Assembly: GCF_024323335.1 (NCBI RefSeq)
Contig: NC_066584.1
Coordinates: forward strand, 433,685,408 to 433,749,407
Direction: 5' to 3'
DNA length: 64,000 nt
From: Lathyrus oleraceus
Taxonomy: Eukaryota; Streptophyta; Magnoliopsida; Fabales; Fabaceae
Part shown: piece by piece, positions 1 through 11,900 of the stretch
How positions within the stretch are numbered: position 1 is the stretch's first letter
Layout: the number at the start of each line of letters is the position of its first letter
Translations under genes and position numbers: made by a program
Notes under the pieces: generated by a model
Told to the model about the DNA's origin: nothing
The model's input: the letters and a program-made list of their open reading frames with translations, nothing else
Database searches by the model: none

Positions 1-798
1 ATAGTATTATGAAGCAATCAAGTATTACAGAGATCAAGGCATTCAGAGAGCTGAAGGTTTTCATGAGTAGGAGCGATTGAAGATCAAAGTCATCCAATTA
101 CTTGTAATGTGTAATTTTTATCTTGCATTTGTTTTAAACAATATGAGTAGCTAAACCCCCCAATGCTAGGGGGTGTTCCTGATTTAGAATTGTAACGAAT
201 TTGAGTTTACATTTGCATTTATAATATTGTATTTACGGTAACATTTTGATATGTTTATTGCTTTCTCTTTCGGACCAATCGAGATTGATTTGTGGTTATC
301 AATTAGGCTGGACCGTCATTGATAAGGTTTTCATAAGGTTACTCTACAGTAGATATCACCTAGGACTAGGGATACCCTGTATGAACCAGAGTATTCTTGA
401 TATTATACAGCTTAACTTCACCCTAATTGGCTATGGACATGGAAATTAGGGTAGATTGATTAAAGGTTTTCTCACCAAGGACTTGGGAGAAAATACCCTT
501 AAGAACTGGTAGTAATTGATATTTGTTGATGCAATAGTGACTCAGAGTTGTTACAGGGATAAACCATACACATTCCCTGACATTGTTCCTTTTTGTCTAT
601 AAACCCCTATTTTCATCATTCTTTACCTTTACTTTTATTATTATATTTTTACACCTAAAAACCAAATTAATACCTTTTGTTTAATTGAATGATAATTTGA
701 ACTCAATATTAACTTGCAGTCCTTGAGATTGACATTCGAGGAATTTCCCCATTATTACTATAAAAGGCAAAATAGTACACTTGTTATTTTCCCGATCA
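1..798 (+). repeat. 5' LTR of the Athila-like element (right-hand part only)
   Basis: The LTR is taken to end at about 798 (TCA), a few bases before the primer-binding site at 805. Its start lies before the window, so length and LTR-LTR divergence cannot be judged. A possible TATA box lies at 598. Short open frames inside it look like chance. Confidence 0.75.
598..604 (+). promoter_or_regulatory. candidate TATA box in Athila 5' LTR
   Basis: TATAAAC about 200 bp before the primer-binding site is a plausible Pol II start for the genomic RNA. A second TATAAAAG at 759-766 lies only about 40 bp from the primer site and is a weaker candidate. Position-based inference only. Confidence 0.35.
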
Positions 799-804
799 AG
801 TTTT

Positions 805-822
805 TGGCGCCGTTGTCGGGGA
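805..822 (+). other. primer-binding site, tRNA-Asp type (Athila)
   Basis: TGGCGCCGTTGTCGGGGA immediately follows the LTR. It matches the primer site usually seen in Athila elements, complementary to the 3' end of tRNA-Asp, and marks where minus-strand DNA synthesis starts. Confidence 0.85.
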
Positions 823-918
823 CTGCCAAAATATAGAGTTTAATTTTAATTTCAATTAAAATTTTGTTGCTCTGCAATAAAATTATTTTTCTGTCATTTA
901 TAATTTACTAATTTGTGT

Positions 919-2529
919 ATGCAAGGAGAACCCTCAGCTGAATTTCTTTTTGACGCAGAGATCGAGAGAATCCTTCACCGAAGACGCAGAGAACAAAGAA
1001 TGGATTCTACAGAAGAAAGTACCTCTAATCACTCAGAAGTCAAGGAACCAATGGCTGAAGTTCCTCCAATTCCACCTTCTCCACCTCCGAAAAGACTCCT
1101 GGGTGACTATGGAGGTGAAAATGCACCGGGTGGTCGACTGACCATTGTCAACCAGCCGGTGAATGTGACAAATTTTCAACTACATCCTAGCACGATCAAT
1201 CAATTGGAAAGAAAACCTTTCACCGAAAAGGTTAATAAAGATGCCAACAAACACCTGCAAAGATTTCTGACCATGAGCACCACCCTGAAAATTGATGGTC
1301 ATACTGATGAAGCAAAAAAATTAAGAATGTTCCCGTTCACTTTAGCCGAAGAAGCAGAATAATGGTTCTATTCTCTTTCTGCCGGCAGTATCACATCCTG
1401 GGAGGAGATGGAAACTGCATTCTTAAATGAGTACTTTCCAGCATCAGTATTCCTGAGAAAAAGGTATGAAATTCTTAATTTCAAACAGAAGGATGGTGAA
1501 TCATTGGGAGACACTTACAAAAGATTCAAAAGGATCTTAGTAGCGTGCCCAACTCATAATATGGATCAGATCGAACAAATGCAGATGTTCGTTAATGGGC
1601 TGAAAATAAAAACAAAATAGTTGATTGATACAGCAGCCTGTGGCTCAACAAATTTCTCAACATCCATCGGTATCAAGAGGATTATAGAAGCAAAAGCTGC
1701 CAATGAGCATCTAGAGCTATACGACAGGTGTACTAGTCAGCCAGAGGGGGTGATTGATCTAAAATTAGAGACAAATAAAATCCGTCTGGAAGACACAGTT
1801 GCTGCCGAAGTAGACAAAAAGCTGAAAGCTATGAATATAGGTACTCAACAAATAGCGCAGGTTCAACCAGTTCAGGCTAGCACCTGTGAAATCTGCAATG
1901 GACCTCATCACACGGTTTATTGCTTTGCTACTCCCCAACAAATTGAAGAGATCAAATTCTTGAAGCAGAATAATCCTTATTCTAACACTTACAACCCAGG
2001 TTGGAAGAATCATCCAAACTTCTCCTAGAAAGATCAGAGAGGGAATGCTCCGCAACAAGGTACAGGGCAATATCAGACTCAGCATGAACAACAACAGAAA
2101 CAACAGGCATCTAAAAAGGCATAATGGGAAATTGCCATTAAAAAGTTAGCAGCCCACAACATACAGTTTCAAGAAGAAACAAGGACTAATCAGAAAAACA
2201 CCCCGGCCTCCATTAAAAATCTTGAAGTCCAAATGGGACAGATAGCACAACAGTTAGCTTTAAACTCTCAAGCCTCGGGTACCCTACCTAGTGGTACGGT
2301 GACAAATCCACGGGAACATAACACTGTTAATGCTGTCACAACCCGAAGTGGAAAGTCAACAGAGGAAAATGATATAGAAAAAGATGGATTGATAGAGGTG
2401 GATTTAGAAATCAAGGAAACAAAAAACCAAGATAAAGAAGTAATACCACCCCCTGTCAAGGAGAAAGAGAAGATTCCTAAACCAGTAATCAAACTCCCTT
2501 ACCCTCCAAGAAAGAAAAAGAAAAATTAA
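919..2529 (+). pseudogene. gag: Athila-like gag (capsid/nucleocapsid), broken
   Basis: The first ATG of the frame is at 919. The frame runs to 2529 but is cut by stops at 1360, 1618, 2026 and 2122. A retrotransposon-gag capsid domain lies at about 1230-1620, recognisable from the stretches with FPFTLAEEAE and FNKDGESL-like spacing (here FKQKDGESL and RFKRILVACP). A cysteine/histidine motif CEICNGPHHTVYC at about 1888-1926 is the nucleocapsid knuckle. The tail is rich in Lys, Glu and Pro (VKEKEKIPKPV). Several stops are one C-to-T or G-to-A step from the expected residue, as in an Asn-Phe-Ser-Trp run where TGG became TAG. A one-base insertion near 2590 then moves the protease into frame 3. The gene is dead as it stands. 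Confidence 0.85.
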
Positions 2530-2612
2530 CATGAAAAGAATTTTGAGAAGTTCCTGGAAATGTTCAAAAAAACTCAAAATCAACATCCCTTTTTTCTGAA
2601 GCATTAGAACAA

Positions 2613-3371
2613 ATGCCAATATATGCCAAGTTCATGAAAGACATCATTTCCAAGAAGCGTTCCACTGATACGGAATCGATCATCCTAACTGAAACATGCA
2701 GTGTCATTCTCCAAGGCATGAAAATCCAAGTGAAAAAGAAAGACATGGGATCAGTTACTATTCCATGCACTATTGGTGATAGAAAATTCAAGAAGGCTCT
2801 GATTGAGTTAGGAGCGAGTGTAAGCTTGATGCCACTGTCAATCTATAAAAAATTAGGCATCGACTCTGTTCAAGATACTCGAGTGACACTTCAATTTGCG
2901 AATCGCTCTGTGAGGCAACCCTATGGTATTGTGGAAGATATTCTTGTAAAAATTGACAAGTTTGTTTTCCCAGTTGACTTCGTAATTCTGGAAATGCCGG
3001 AAGATGAGGAGATTCCTCTCATATTGGGCAGACCTTTCTTGGAAACAGGACGGTGTATGATAGACATTGAGGAATGAACTATGACCCTCAAGGTCTATGA
3101 TGAAGAGTTAAAAATAGATGTGAGGAACACAATGCAATACAAAGATGATACCGGCACAAGCAACACTATAGAGATAATAGAACAAGTAATTGCTCAAGAA
3201 AATGAAAAGCATAGACCCTAGTCACCACTAAAACGGGTCTTAAGCTTATCCATTTTTGAAAGTGATGAAGATGAAGGAGAGTCTGAGGTGCTCGCTATAA
3301 TGGAAAAACAACCTGAATGGATTAGATCTTGACCACCACCATAAGATGTCAATGAAGAACCAAAAACAGGG
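2613..3371 (+). pseudogene. Athila-like aspartic protease and linker, broken
   Basis: The frame 3 segment 2613-3077 is retropepsin-like. It opens with an MPIYAKFMKDI-type stretch, has the active-site loop LGASVSLMPLS and ends with the second strand PLILGRPFLETG. The residue before LGAS, normally Asp, is Glu here (codon 2805-2807), so the catalytic aspartate appears lost. The frame continues through stops near 3075, 3219 and 3330 into the RT segment. In an active element this domain matures Gag-Pol inside the particle. The domain call is firm; loss of activity is inferred from the one residue and the stops. Confidence 0.8.
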
Positions 3372-4905
3372 GTGAACCTGAAGCAGTTACCAACAAATCT
3401 GAAGTATGTATTTCTAGACACTGAAAAAAAATGCCCAGCTATTATCAATGCTAGTCTACAGAGTGTCCAAGAAGTAGAACTCATTCAAGTGATAAAAAAA
3501 TACAAGGGTGTAATCGGATGGGCAATTGAGGACTTGAAAGGTATAAGCCCGACCATATGCATGCACAAGATCTTAATGGAAGATGATCACAAACCGGTGG
3601 TGCAACCACAACGAAGACTTAACCCATCCATGAAAGAAGTGGTACACAAAGAAGTTGTAAAACTCTTGGATGCGGGCCTAATCTACCCTATTTCCGATAG
3701 CTCTTGGGTAAGTCCATTCCACGTGGTACCAAAAAAAGGGGGCATGACGGTGATAAAAAATGAAAAGAATGAGTTGATTCCAACTCGAACTGTTACATGT
3801 TGGAGAGTGTGCATCGATTATAGAAGACTAAACATGGCAACACGGAAGGATCACTTCCCGTTACCATTCATTGATCAAATGCTGGAAAGGTTAGCCGGAC
3901 ACGATTACTATTGTTTCCTAGATGGTTACTCGGGGTACAACCAGATTGTTGTTGCCCCTGAAGACCAAGAGAAGACTGCATTCACATGCCCCTATGGTAT
4001 TTTTGCTTATAGAAGAATGCCATTTGGATTGTGCAACGCACGGGCCACCTTTCAAAGGTGTATGACTCCAATCTTTGCCGACATGCTCGAAAAGCATATG
4101 GAAGTGTTTATGGATGACTTTTCAGTATTCGGTTCTTCATTTGATAATTGTTTGACTAACTTGTCACTTGTGTTAGAAAGATGCCAACAAACAAATTTGA
4201 TCCTGAATTGGGAAAAATGTCACTTCATGGTACGGGAAGGAATAGTCTTGGGACACAAGATCTCCAACAAAGGTATCGAAGTGGACATAGAAAAAGTGGA
4301 GGTAATAGCAAATTTACCACCACCGATAAATGAAAAGGCATCTGAAGCTTCTTAGGACATGCGGGGTTCTACCGCAGGTTCATAAAAGATTTCTCCAAGA
4401 TTGCCAAACCACTAACTAGTCTGCTGGTAAAAGATACACCATTTTTATTTGACAAGGAGTGTAGGCAAGCCTTCAAGGCCTTGAAGAAGGAGCTGATGTG
4501 AGCCCCCATAGGTATTGCCCCCGATTGGTCGCTTCCTTTTGAGATAATGTGCGATGCGAGTGATAACGTGGTGGGGGCAGTACTAGGGCAATGCAAGGAG
4601 AAGCACTTGCATGTGATCTATTATGCAAGCCACGTACTGAACCCTGCTCAAATGAACTATGCAACCACATAAAAAGAACTCCTGGCGGTGGTATACGCGT
4701 TTGACAAGTTCAGATCATATCTGTTGGGATCAAAGGTAATTGTGTATACTGACCATGCTGCTTTAAAATATCTTTTTGCCAAACAGGAATTAATGCCAAG
4801 GCTGCTGTGATGGATCCTACTACTACAAGAATTCGACCTGGAAATCAGAGACAAAAAGGGTTGTGAGAACATTATTGCTGATCACTTGTCTCGGATGACC
4901 CCGAT
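3372..4905 (+). pseudogene. Athila-like reverse transcriptase and RNase H, broken
   Basis: RT occupies 3372-4355 with all main blocks: LNPSMKEVV, WVSPFHVVPKKGG, CIDYRRLN, DHFPLPFIDQMLERLAG, the polymerase motif VFMDDFSV near 4110, and LGHKIS. The catalytic Asp pair is intact. At about 4340 a frameshift moves the continuation (SFLGHAGFYRRFIKDFSK) to another frame. RNase H follows at about 4400-4905 with [20 protein letters not shown] and IIADHLSRM. Three stops interrupt it near 4499, 4671 and 4809; two fit single-base changes from Arg or Glu codons. RT copies element RNA to DNA and RNase H removes the RNA strand. Confidence 0.85.
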
Positions 4906-5044
4906 TCAAGAAACAAAAGAAACGTACCCCATCAGAGATGAGTTCACAGACGAACGTATCCTAGCCGTTACACATATCCCATGGTTCGCCGATTACGCGA
5001 ACTTTGTGGTAGGTGGACTAATACCCGATGATTTTGACTCTAAT

Positions 5045-6259
5045 TGAAAAAAAAAGTTTTTGCATGATTGCAAGTTTTATGTGTGGGACGATCCATTCCT
5101 TTACAAAAAGGGATTAGATGGCCTGGTCAGGAGATATGTTCCAGAGGAAGAGCAGAGGGACATCCTAAAAGCCTGTCATAACTCAGAATATGGAGGACAT
5201 TTTAGCGGAGACAGAACCATAACAAAAGTCCTCCAGTCGGGATTGTACTGGCCTACACTGTTCAAAGATGCACAAGTAGTGGTAAAAGAGTGCGACAAAT
5301 GTCAAAGAACAGGAAACATATCCAAAAGAAATCAGATGCCTCAGAATGCCATACTAGAGGCCGAATTGTTCGATGTGTGGGGGATAGATTTTATGGGACC
5401 CTTCCCATCGTCCTTTAGAAAGCAATACATTATGGTCGCGGTTGACTATGTGTTGAAATGGGTGGAAGCAGTAGCACTGCCCACGAATGATGCAAAAGTG
5501 GTAATCAATTTCCTCAAGAACAGTATCTTTGCACGGCTTGGGGTACCAAGATCACTGATTAGTGATGAAGGTACCCACTTCCTCAATAAGCTGATGGAGA
5601 ACCTACTGCGGAAATATAATGTCAAGCATGGAATCGACATACCATACCACCCCCAAACTAGTGGACAGGTTAAGGTATCAAATCGGCAGATCAAGCAATT
5701 CCTAGAAAAGACCGTCAGTGCTTCATGAAAAGATTGGTCAATCAAGCTCGATGATGTACTCTGGGCATACCGAACAGCGTTCAAAACACCAATAGGTATG
5801 TCCCCGTATCAACTGGTCTATGGTAAAGCTTGTCATCTACCACTCGAACTTGAGCATAGGGCATTTTAGGCTACCAAATTCCTCAACTACGATATTTCCA
5901 AAGCGGGTAAATCTCGGATCCTCCAATTACAAGAGCTGGAAGAATTCAGAAATCGAGCATATGAGAATGCCAAGATATACAAAGAGCAAACCAAAACATG
6001 GCATGACAGGCGCATTCAGAAGAAAGAACTTCAGGAAGGACAATTGGTTTTATTATTTAACTCAAGGTTGAAGCTATTCCCAAGGAAACTAAGGTCACGA
6101 TGGTCGGGACCCTTTGTGATACAAAAAGTATTTGCCTATGGAACCGTTGAACTAAGAAATCCCGCAAACAGAGACACGTTCAAGGTAAATGGGAAGAGAG
6201 TTAAACCGTACATACAAGACCAGGAGGGTGGTCCAATCGATAAAATCCATCTCACCTAA
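5045..6259 (+). pseudogene. Athila-like integrase, broken, catalytic Glu replaced
   Basis: Frame 2 carries an integrase. The zinc-binding HHCC region is at about 5180-5320 (CHNSEYGGH and CDKCQRTGN), followed by the catalytic core with VWGIDFMGP and LISDEGTHF. The core's third catalytic residue should be Glu in the SGQVEVSN-type motif, but codon 5672-5674 is AAG, giving Lys; a single G-to-A change explains it. In-frame stops are at 5726 (TGA, likely from CGA) and 5867 (TAG, likely from TGG). The C-terminal DNA-binding part runs to the natural-looking stop at 6257-6259. The gene cannot produce active integrase. Confidence 0.85.
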
Positions 6260-6488
6260 GCAGACGGAGGACCGTCGAGCCATGCGGCGTTAAATGAAAC
6301 GCTTCGTGGGAGGCAACCCACGCTTTTTATATCTAATCATTTATGTGTGTTTGTAGGTTTATACAAGAGCTCTACAAGGAGGAAACATCATGTCAACAAA
6401 AGTCTAAGTCATGCAAAAGAATGATCAACATGGCTAGAGATACCAGCAGTTAAACCGGAGAGAAAGCCAAAAACGGCAAAAAGGGTAG

Positions 6489-6740
6489 CCTGACACGGCC
6501 ACCCGTGTCAGTAGGGCGCAAAAAGTAGACAAAAAGATGGAAAACAGTGGCCTGACACAACCACCCATGTCAGCTGATACAGGCCGTGTCAGGAGTACTG
6601 AAGGTGACAAGGATTTTTTGATCAACAGTGGCCTGACACGGGCGACCGTGTCAGCTGACACGGGCCGTGTCAGGAGCACTGAAGGTCATCCCCAACCATG
6701 TTTAAAAACAGTAGCCTGACACGGTCACCCGTGTCAGGCA
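6489..6740 (+). repeat. array of short inverted repeats (CTGACACGG/CCGTGTCAG)
   Basis: The 9-bp half-site CTGACACGG and its complement CCGTGTCAG recur in about four blocks. At 6633-6654 they form a perfect 9-bp stem with a 4-nt loop. At 6655-6673 they form a second perfect stem with a 1-nt spacer. Blocks at 6489-6513, 6551-6593 and 6716-6738 are imperfect versions. The unit is linked by a recurring AACAGTGGC and GAGCACTGAAGG frame. Confidence 0.8.
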
Positions 6741-6867
6741 GGCGAAAATTTTGAATTTTTTTTGAAAATTTGAATTTTTCGTGGGACCCACCCACTTAAT
6801 CCACCATTAACCACAACTTTTCCCCTTTAACCTTATCATTATCAGATTTTTCATTATCCACTCATTA

Positions 6868-6884
6868 CTCTCTCTCTCTCTCTC
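6868..6884 (+). repeat. CT dinucleotide microsatellite
   Basis: An uninterrupted run of CT units within a longer pyrimidine-rich stretch upstream of the Athila third ORF. Such tracts are common in plant 5' leaders. Confidence 0.8.
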
Positions 6885-7076
6885 ATCACTTTTACTCTCT
6901 TTCTCTCAAAAACCTTCCAACCTCCATTAAAACACAAAACCCCACCATCTAACACCTTCCATAACCCCCACTTCCACCTACCTATAGCCAAAACACTCTT
7001 CACTAATATTACTCCACTCGTCGCCCCCGTCCTAACCACGGTTTCGTAATTTCCTAACTCAAAAGTTCAAATAATT

Positions 7077-7090
7077 TCTATTTTTTGCAG
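7077..7090 (+). promoter_or_regulatory. candidate 3' splice site ahead of the Athila third ORF
   Basis: TATTTTTTGCAG, a near-ideal plant polypyrimidine tract and AG, ends only 7 nt before the ATG at 7098. Envelope-class plant retroelements are known to make spliced subgenomic RNAs for their third ORF, so this may be the acceptor. The donor was not identified. Confidence 0.5.
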
Positions 7091-7097
7091 GTCCAAA

Positions 7098-8402
7098 ATG
7101 CCCCCGCGGAGAATTCTCACCGGAAAGCAACAGCTCGCAGAAATGGCAAAGTCACGGAAGCATCCAAGTCAGAATCCAAATCCACACAACATCGTGTTTG
7201 ACAATTCGGAACAAGAACGGAGATACCAAATTCACCGGAAGCGCAAACTCACGCCGACGAGGTACATGTGTGAGCAGACTCTGAATGCTCTAGGACTCAA
7301 AATAGAGGTATACCGGATGTTCCATGTTTTAGGGATGCTAGAGTTCATGAGTTTGGAAGCGCCAACATACGAGCGCATTACTCTCGAAATCCTCAGCACG
7401 TTAGAATTCCAGCTTGAAAAAGGTGGATAAACACGACCAGGTATTATTTCGGCACTTTGCGTTTCCGATTGTTTAATAATTATCATGAGTTGTCTATTGA
7501 GGAGTTAGAAGTAATACTCTGACTCCCTCTGTACGGACCAGGAGCGGTCCCATACGGGTTCTCACCTAAGGATTTCTGGATTGCCATCACCGGGAGGACG
7601 GATTACACCTCCAAAGGTGTTAAGGCTTCGGGCATCTAGAATCCATGTTTCAGGTACGCTCATAAGGGTTTAGCCTATACCTTGTTTGGAAGAGGCGATA
7701 GCACATGGGTAGCTACTCAGAGAGAGTTATTCTTTATATACTCGATGGCTCAAAACAAAGCCATCAATGTAGCTGCATTTGCAGCGGACTATCTGGGCAG
7801 AGTTTGCCGAGCCGACTCCGGAGGCATATCCGTAAGGGGAATGATCACCCAAATCGCTAAGCATTTCGGGTATCAAGTTATTTTACTCGAAGACACGCCA
7901 ATTACAGGTAAGACCAAAATTGACATGTCTGCTCTAATTTCACAAGGTATGATTGTTGTTGCCCCCTACTTATTATTCCGTACGTATCCATAAGAGGTTT
8001 ATTATCGCTCTGCCAGATTCGAACAGAGTTACTATTACTGACTGTGCTAATTGGTTGTATGTGAGCGCAGACCCCGATGCAAATGAAGGCCACGAAACTA
8101 ACCATTTTACTGCAGGTGAGCAATTTATGGATGACCAGGTGGAAGGAACGGAAGCAGAAGAAGATCCTTAAGCACCTCCTTAGCAGTTTGTACCACCACA
8201 TCAGGAACCCACCCAATAGGAGGCGGGTTCATCATCCTGGTCCACTGGCCAATGGAGCTGGGTACAAACCGAAATAGGTGACTTGAGGACGGAACAACAA
8301 CGGCAAAGCATCGAGAAAGCCCGTCAGGGGGCGATGTTGGATGAGACGAGCAGCATGATGCGACAGTTGATGTTGCATTTCCCGCAACCACCTCCTCAAT
8401 AG
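7098..8402 (+). pseudogene. Athila third ORF (env-position, Athila ORF1/plant-transposon-like), broken
   Basis: ATG at 7098 opens MPPRRILTGKQQ, a basic N-terminus. After it comes a helical region resembling the Athila ORF1/putative plant transposon protein families: FHVLGMLEFMSLE, ITLEILSTLEF, then FRLFNNYHELSIEELEVIL and YGFSPKDFWIAITG. The frame breaks near 7425, and stops fall near 7517 and 7637. It then continues through 7682-7993 (LFGRGDSTW, FAADYLGRV) with further breaks near 7960-8170. A Gln-rich tail (EQQRQSIEKARQGAM) ends at TAG 8400-8402. No signal peptide or convincing membrane span is visible, so calling it an envelope protein is positional only. Its role is not established. Confidence 0.6.
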
Positions 8403-8957
8403 GGTACTGTGAGTGCCCTCCTTCGCTCTTGTTCGCAAACATTGCGGACAATGTTGAGTTCAAGTGTGAGGGAGATTTTATATCTATTATTGGTATTTTA
8501 GTATTTTATTCTCAGTATTTTATTATGTTGTTATTTTACTTTTGTGCATTCTAGATTTGATTTTTCTGTTTGAAGGTACATTATGCTGCGAGTGTGTCAA
8601 GTCTGTGTTGATAGGTTAGAAATAGTAATGATCACGATTGAGAGTGGATGAAAGGATCACGCCATTCATCATTGCTTGTTGTGAAGGATCTCCCCAGGAA
8701 GTTGACACTACTGAAAGTAAGATCGGACGCAACATATACAACTTAACCGACATGAGTATCTTGTACATTCCGAAGTATAAGGAAGAAATCGCACCAAACT
8801 AAAAAGTATTGTGGATCCTGTCAAAGCTAAACCAAACAGAGTGAGTCATAAAAAGCCAAACACATTGATCATAATGAGCGACATTCAGGTTTGTCTTTAT
8901 CATTCTAAATTTGCGTAGACTCTCTAGGACTGTCACTGCACGATACACACACTAAGG
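8403..8957 (+). other. Athila 3' noncoding tail, truncated by Ogre A
   Basis: No coding signal. It starts with a GACAATGTTGAGTT motif and a GTGAGGGAGA purine run at 8447-8477, resembling the conserved purine-rich motif found after the last ORF in Athila elements. No similarity to the LTR at 1-798 is visible, so the element's 3' LTR is not here. It ends abruptly at the Ogre A terminus (TGTAGCGGG at 8958). Confidence 0.6.
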
Positions 8958-11900
8958 TGTAGCGGGAAATTCATGATCATTAAGCTATTGACAAGCTAGA
9001 GATCAATTAGCAAGAGTCGCCACCGCGCTTTTATTATTTCCAAGGGAAAAGGGAAAAAGTACGAACAAAACCCAAATAATAAGTTTTCAAATAAAAACTA
9101 ATAAAAATCAGAGATCACATGTAAGGGGGTTGGTTACACAGAGGGAAGGTGTTAGCACCCAAAGTGTCCTAGGTACTCCTAGGGAGCCCTTTTTGTGTGC
9201 ATATGTATTTTGTACAAAGTGATGTTTACAAGCAAATAGAATGGGGGGATGAGAAAAGAATTCACTAATTATATTTTTGTGTTTGACAAGACCTTCGGTC
9301 TTGTGCCTACGTACCAACATAAAAATGAGGTATCAAAATCTCGTAGTTCGTGCTATAAATTTCAAAATGAGTATGTTGGTTTTAACAAAATTTAAGTTTG
9401 AAAGGCACAAAAGCCTGAAAAAGATTTGAATGAGTTAGTTCTTTTTTGGCTTTTTGAAAGTTTAAGTCAAGTAATGTTAAATTTATTTACAAGTTTGATT
9501 TAAGAAAATAAGTTTAAAAATGCATTGGCATAAGGCCAAAGTTTCTATCTTTTGCAAAAGTGGTCAAAGTTTAGAACAAAAGTAGTTCATACAAAGAAGG
9601 TTTTGAAAATGGAGGGAGAGATTTTGAAATTAAAGAAATGGGGAGAAGATGAAGAGACTATCCTATGCACAAAATTTAAATGTTTAGAGTTGAAAAGATC
9701 TGACCAAATGGGTAGCAATCCAATAGACAAGTATGTCAATAGAAACCCAGAATTCCCTTGGACTTTTAGAATCAAACAACACACAAATGCACAATTATAT
9801 CAATCTTGAAGAGCAAAGGCATCAAATAAAGATGGCCTCATCCAATCTTATCCACTTCATGATCTTCTTCAAAATAGCCCATGTAGCAGATGAATTCCAC
9901 AAGTCACAGGTTCAACATAACAGCTTAACAATGATCAATGTTGCAGATGAACTGGAGAGATCATGAATGATGTATCTGATGAAATTCAAATTGCAAGCAC
10001 TTGGTTCTTCAACAAATTGGCATTGGCCAAATCCATTAGCAAAAGAATGTTGCCTAAGTTCTAAGTCCAATTAGTCCACAGATCAAGCCAACAGTCCACA
10101 CAACAATTTTTTAGGGTTTTTGTTGTTATTATGTACATTAATGGTCAAAGACCACACAAACAAGCAAAGGAACAAAAAAAAATATCACACAATATGGTCC
10201 AAATGGACAAAGTGAAAATTACATTAACATAAACAATTAGAATGATATGTATAATGGCAAATGATAATAGAGTGCTAAAAGTAAATTGCATTAAAAGTAA
10301 GAGCTTGAAATTAAAAGTTAATAGTTAGTAAGTTAGAAGTTAGTTTTGTTTTGCTTTTGATTTCAAGACATTCTTTGGAGAACACTCAACCCACTTGCCA
10401 CAAGCATGGATCCTTGAACCAAAACATCTTCCAAAGGAAGGAAAGAAGGCCAAGTTTCCACACAATACCATGGAAGAGGGGAGACTTACAATCTCACTAA
10501 CTAGAATGCTTATGCCTTTTATGTCACAAATTTAGCGCTATGTTAAGCAATCGTAATTGGACTTATGTAGAAGTCACAACTATTTGAGGCCGGGCAATAG
10601 ACTTTTGGTGTTAATGCATGTGGGAGACATAGTATTATGAACTATGCTCATTAAACATACCACACACAAAAAATATGCAAAAAGGTGTGGCCTAATCTCA
10701 TCCATACTCATGTTAATCTTTCAATCAACTAGCATTAGGACTTTCAGATGTCATTGGCCAAATGGAAATGAATGAATGAAGAAAGGGAATTAGATGAAGG
10801 GGAAGGGGATGAATGAGATCACAAATTGGTCAAAGGAGGACTTTTACCAAATTAATATCATTCATTCATTTTGGGAGATGGAATGTACATTCCATCAATC
10901 CCCTAAATCCAATGATATTAACTTAACAAAGTCAAATCAACCTTGACCAAGGCCCAACAACAAACAAGCAAACTCAAATAAGTCAATACAAATGGTCAAC
11001 ACAATTTAAATGGAATTTATTCAATTAAAAATAATAAAATAATACATTAAATTCAAATATGTTTTGTCCAATTCCTAAAATCTCATCAAAACACCAAAGA
11101 AATGGCCATGAGATTTATCATAGGTCAAACAAGGTCAAAGGACTTTGGAGAAAAAAATTCATAATTTTTGGACATTAAAAAATATTTTTAAACAATTAAA
11201 AACAAATGAAAAATCAATTAATTCATGAAAAATATTAATAATGATCCAAAAAATAATTTTAATTCATAATATGAAAGAGGAAAATATTTGAATTTTTTTG
11301 ATGAAAGTCCCATATTTTTTGGATCAATATTGAATTTAATATGAATTATTGAAGAAAATGCAATTAAAACAAAATATCAGAAATTCAAAAATACGTGGAC
11401 CATTAGATCTCCCTCATTAATTGACGTGGCAGATCTGATGATCCAAAACGTGCATTCCACCAGTTCCTTAGTCAACCGCGTGGCACATATGGTAATCAAA
11501 ACAAACGCTCAAGATTAAAACGTGAGAGAAGGATCCTATGGTTCAGAAGTGAGACACCTCATCGCCGGAGCCAGAGCTCCGATCATCTTCCCCAGTGAGC
11601 TCCACCGGACTGGTCAAGATGAACCATAACCAAAATAAAAAAATAGGGACATGATCTTGAAGAAGAAATGGCACTGAGCTCGAATATGACCTCTATTCAT
11701 TCCAATTCCAAATATATTGAGAGATATGTGGATTTGAAAATTGAGGTACATGATCTGAGTTGCTTTGATTTGACCTCAAAGCAACTCAATCTTCTTGCCT
11801 ACATTGGTAGGACTTCAGACAACCAAAGAATCAAGGGAATTGAGTTACAATTTAAGAGAATCGAAGAGTTTAAAATTTCTGCAAATTACCTTCAATGGAG

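Larger units (their letters stand above)
6260..7076 (+). other. Athila spacer between integrase and third ORF
   Basis: About 820 bp without a credible gene. It holds an array of CTGACACGG/CCGTGTCAG hairpins (6489-6740), a CT microsatellite (6868-6884) and a pyrimidine- and A-rich leader-like stretch up to the splice acceptor at 7090. The layout suggests a noncoding leader for the third ORF. Confidence 0.6.
1..8957 (+). mobile_element. Athila-lineage Ty3/gypsy retrotransposon (Cyclops/Calypso-like), 3' end missing
   Basis: Order seen: partial LTR, a tRNA-Asp-type primer site, gag, protease, RT, RNase H, integrase, a long spacer with hairpin repeats, a third ORF, and a 3' noncoding tail. The RT with FMDDFSV, a DLGAS-type protease site and a third ORF after integrase are hallmarks of the Athila lineage; Cyclops of pea and Calypso of soybean are the legume members I would compare first. 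The element stops at 8957 without a 3' LTR because Ogre A inserted there. It is the oldest layer of the nest. Stops and frameshifts occur in every coding domain, so it is non-autonomous. Its left LTR begins before the window. Lineage is confident; exact family is inferred. Confidence 0.88.

Noticed and set aside
7098..8402. True viral envelope gene in the Athila element
   Set aside because: No signal peptide, membrane span or glycoprotein-like cysteine pattern could be seen; only its position suggests env.
1..8957. Complete Athila element with both LTRs in the window
   Set aside because: No match to 1-798 was found in 8403-8957; the element is cut by Ogre A at 8958.
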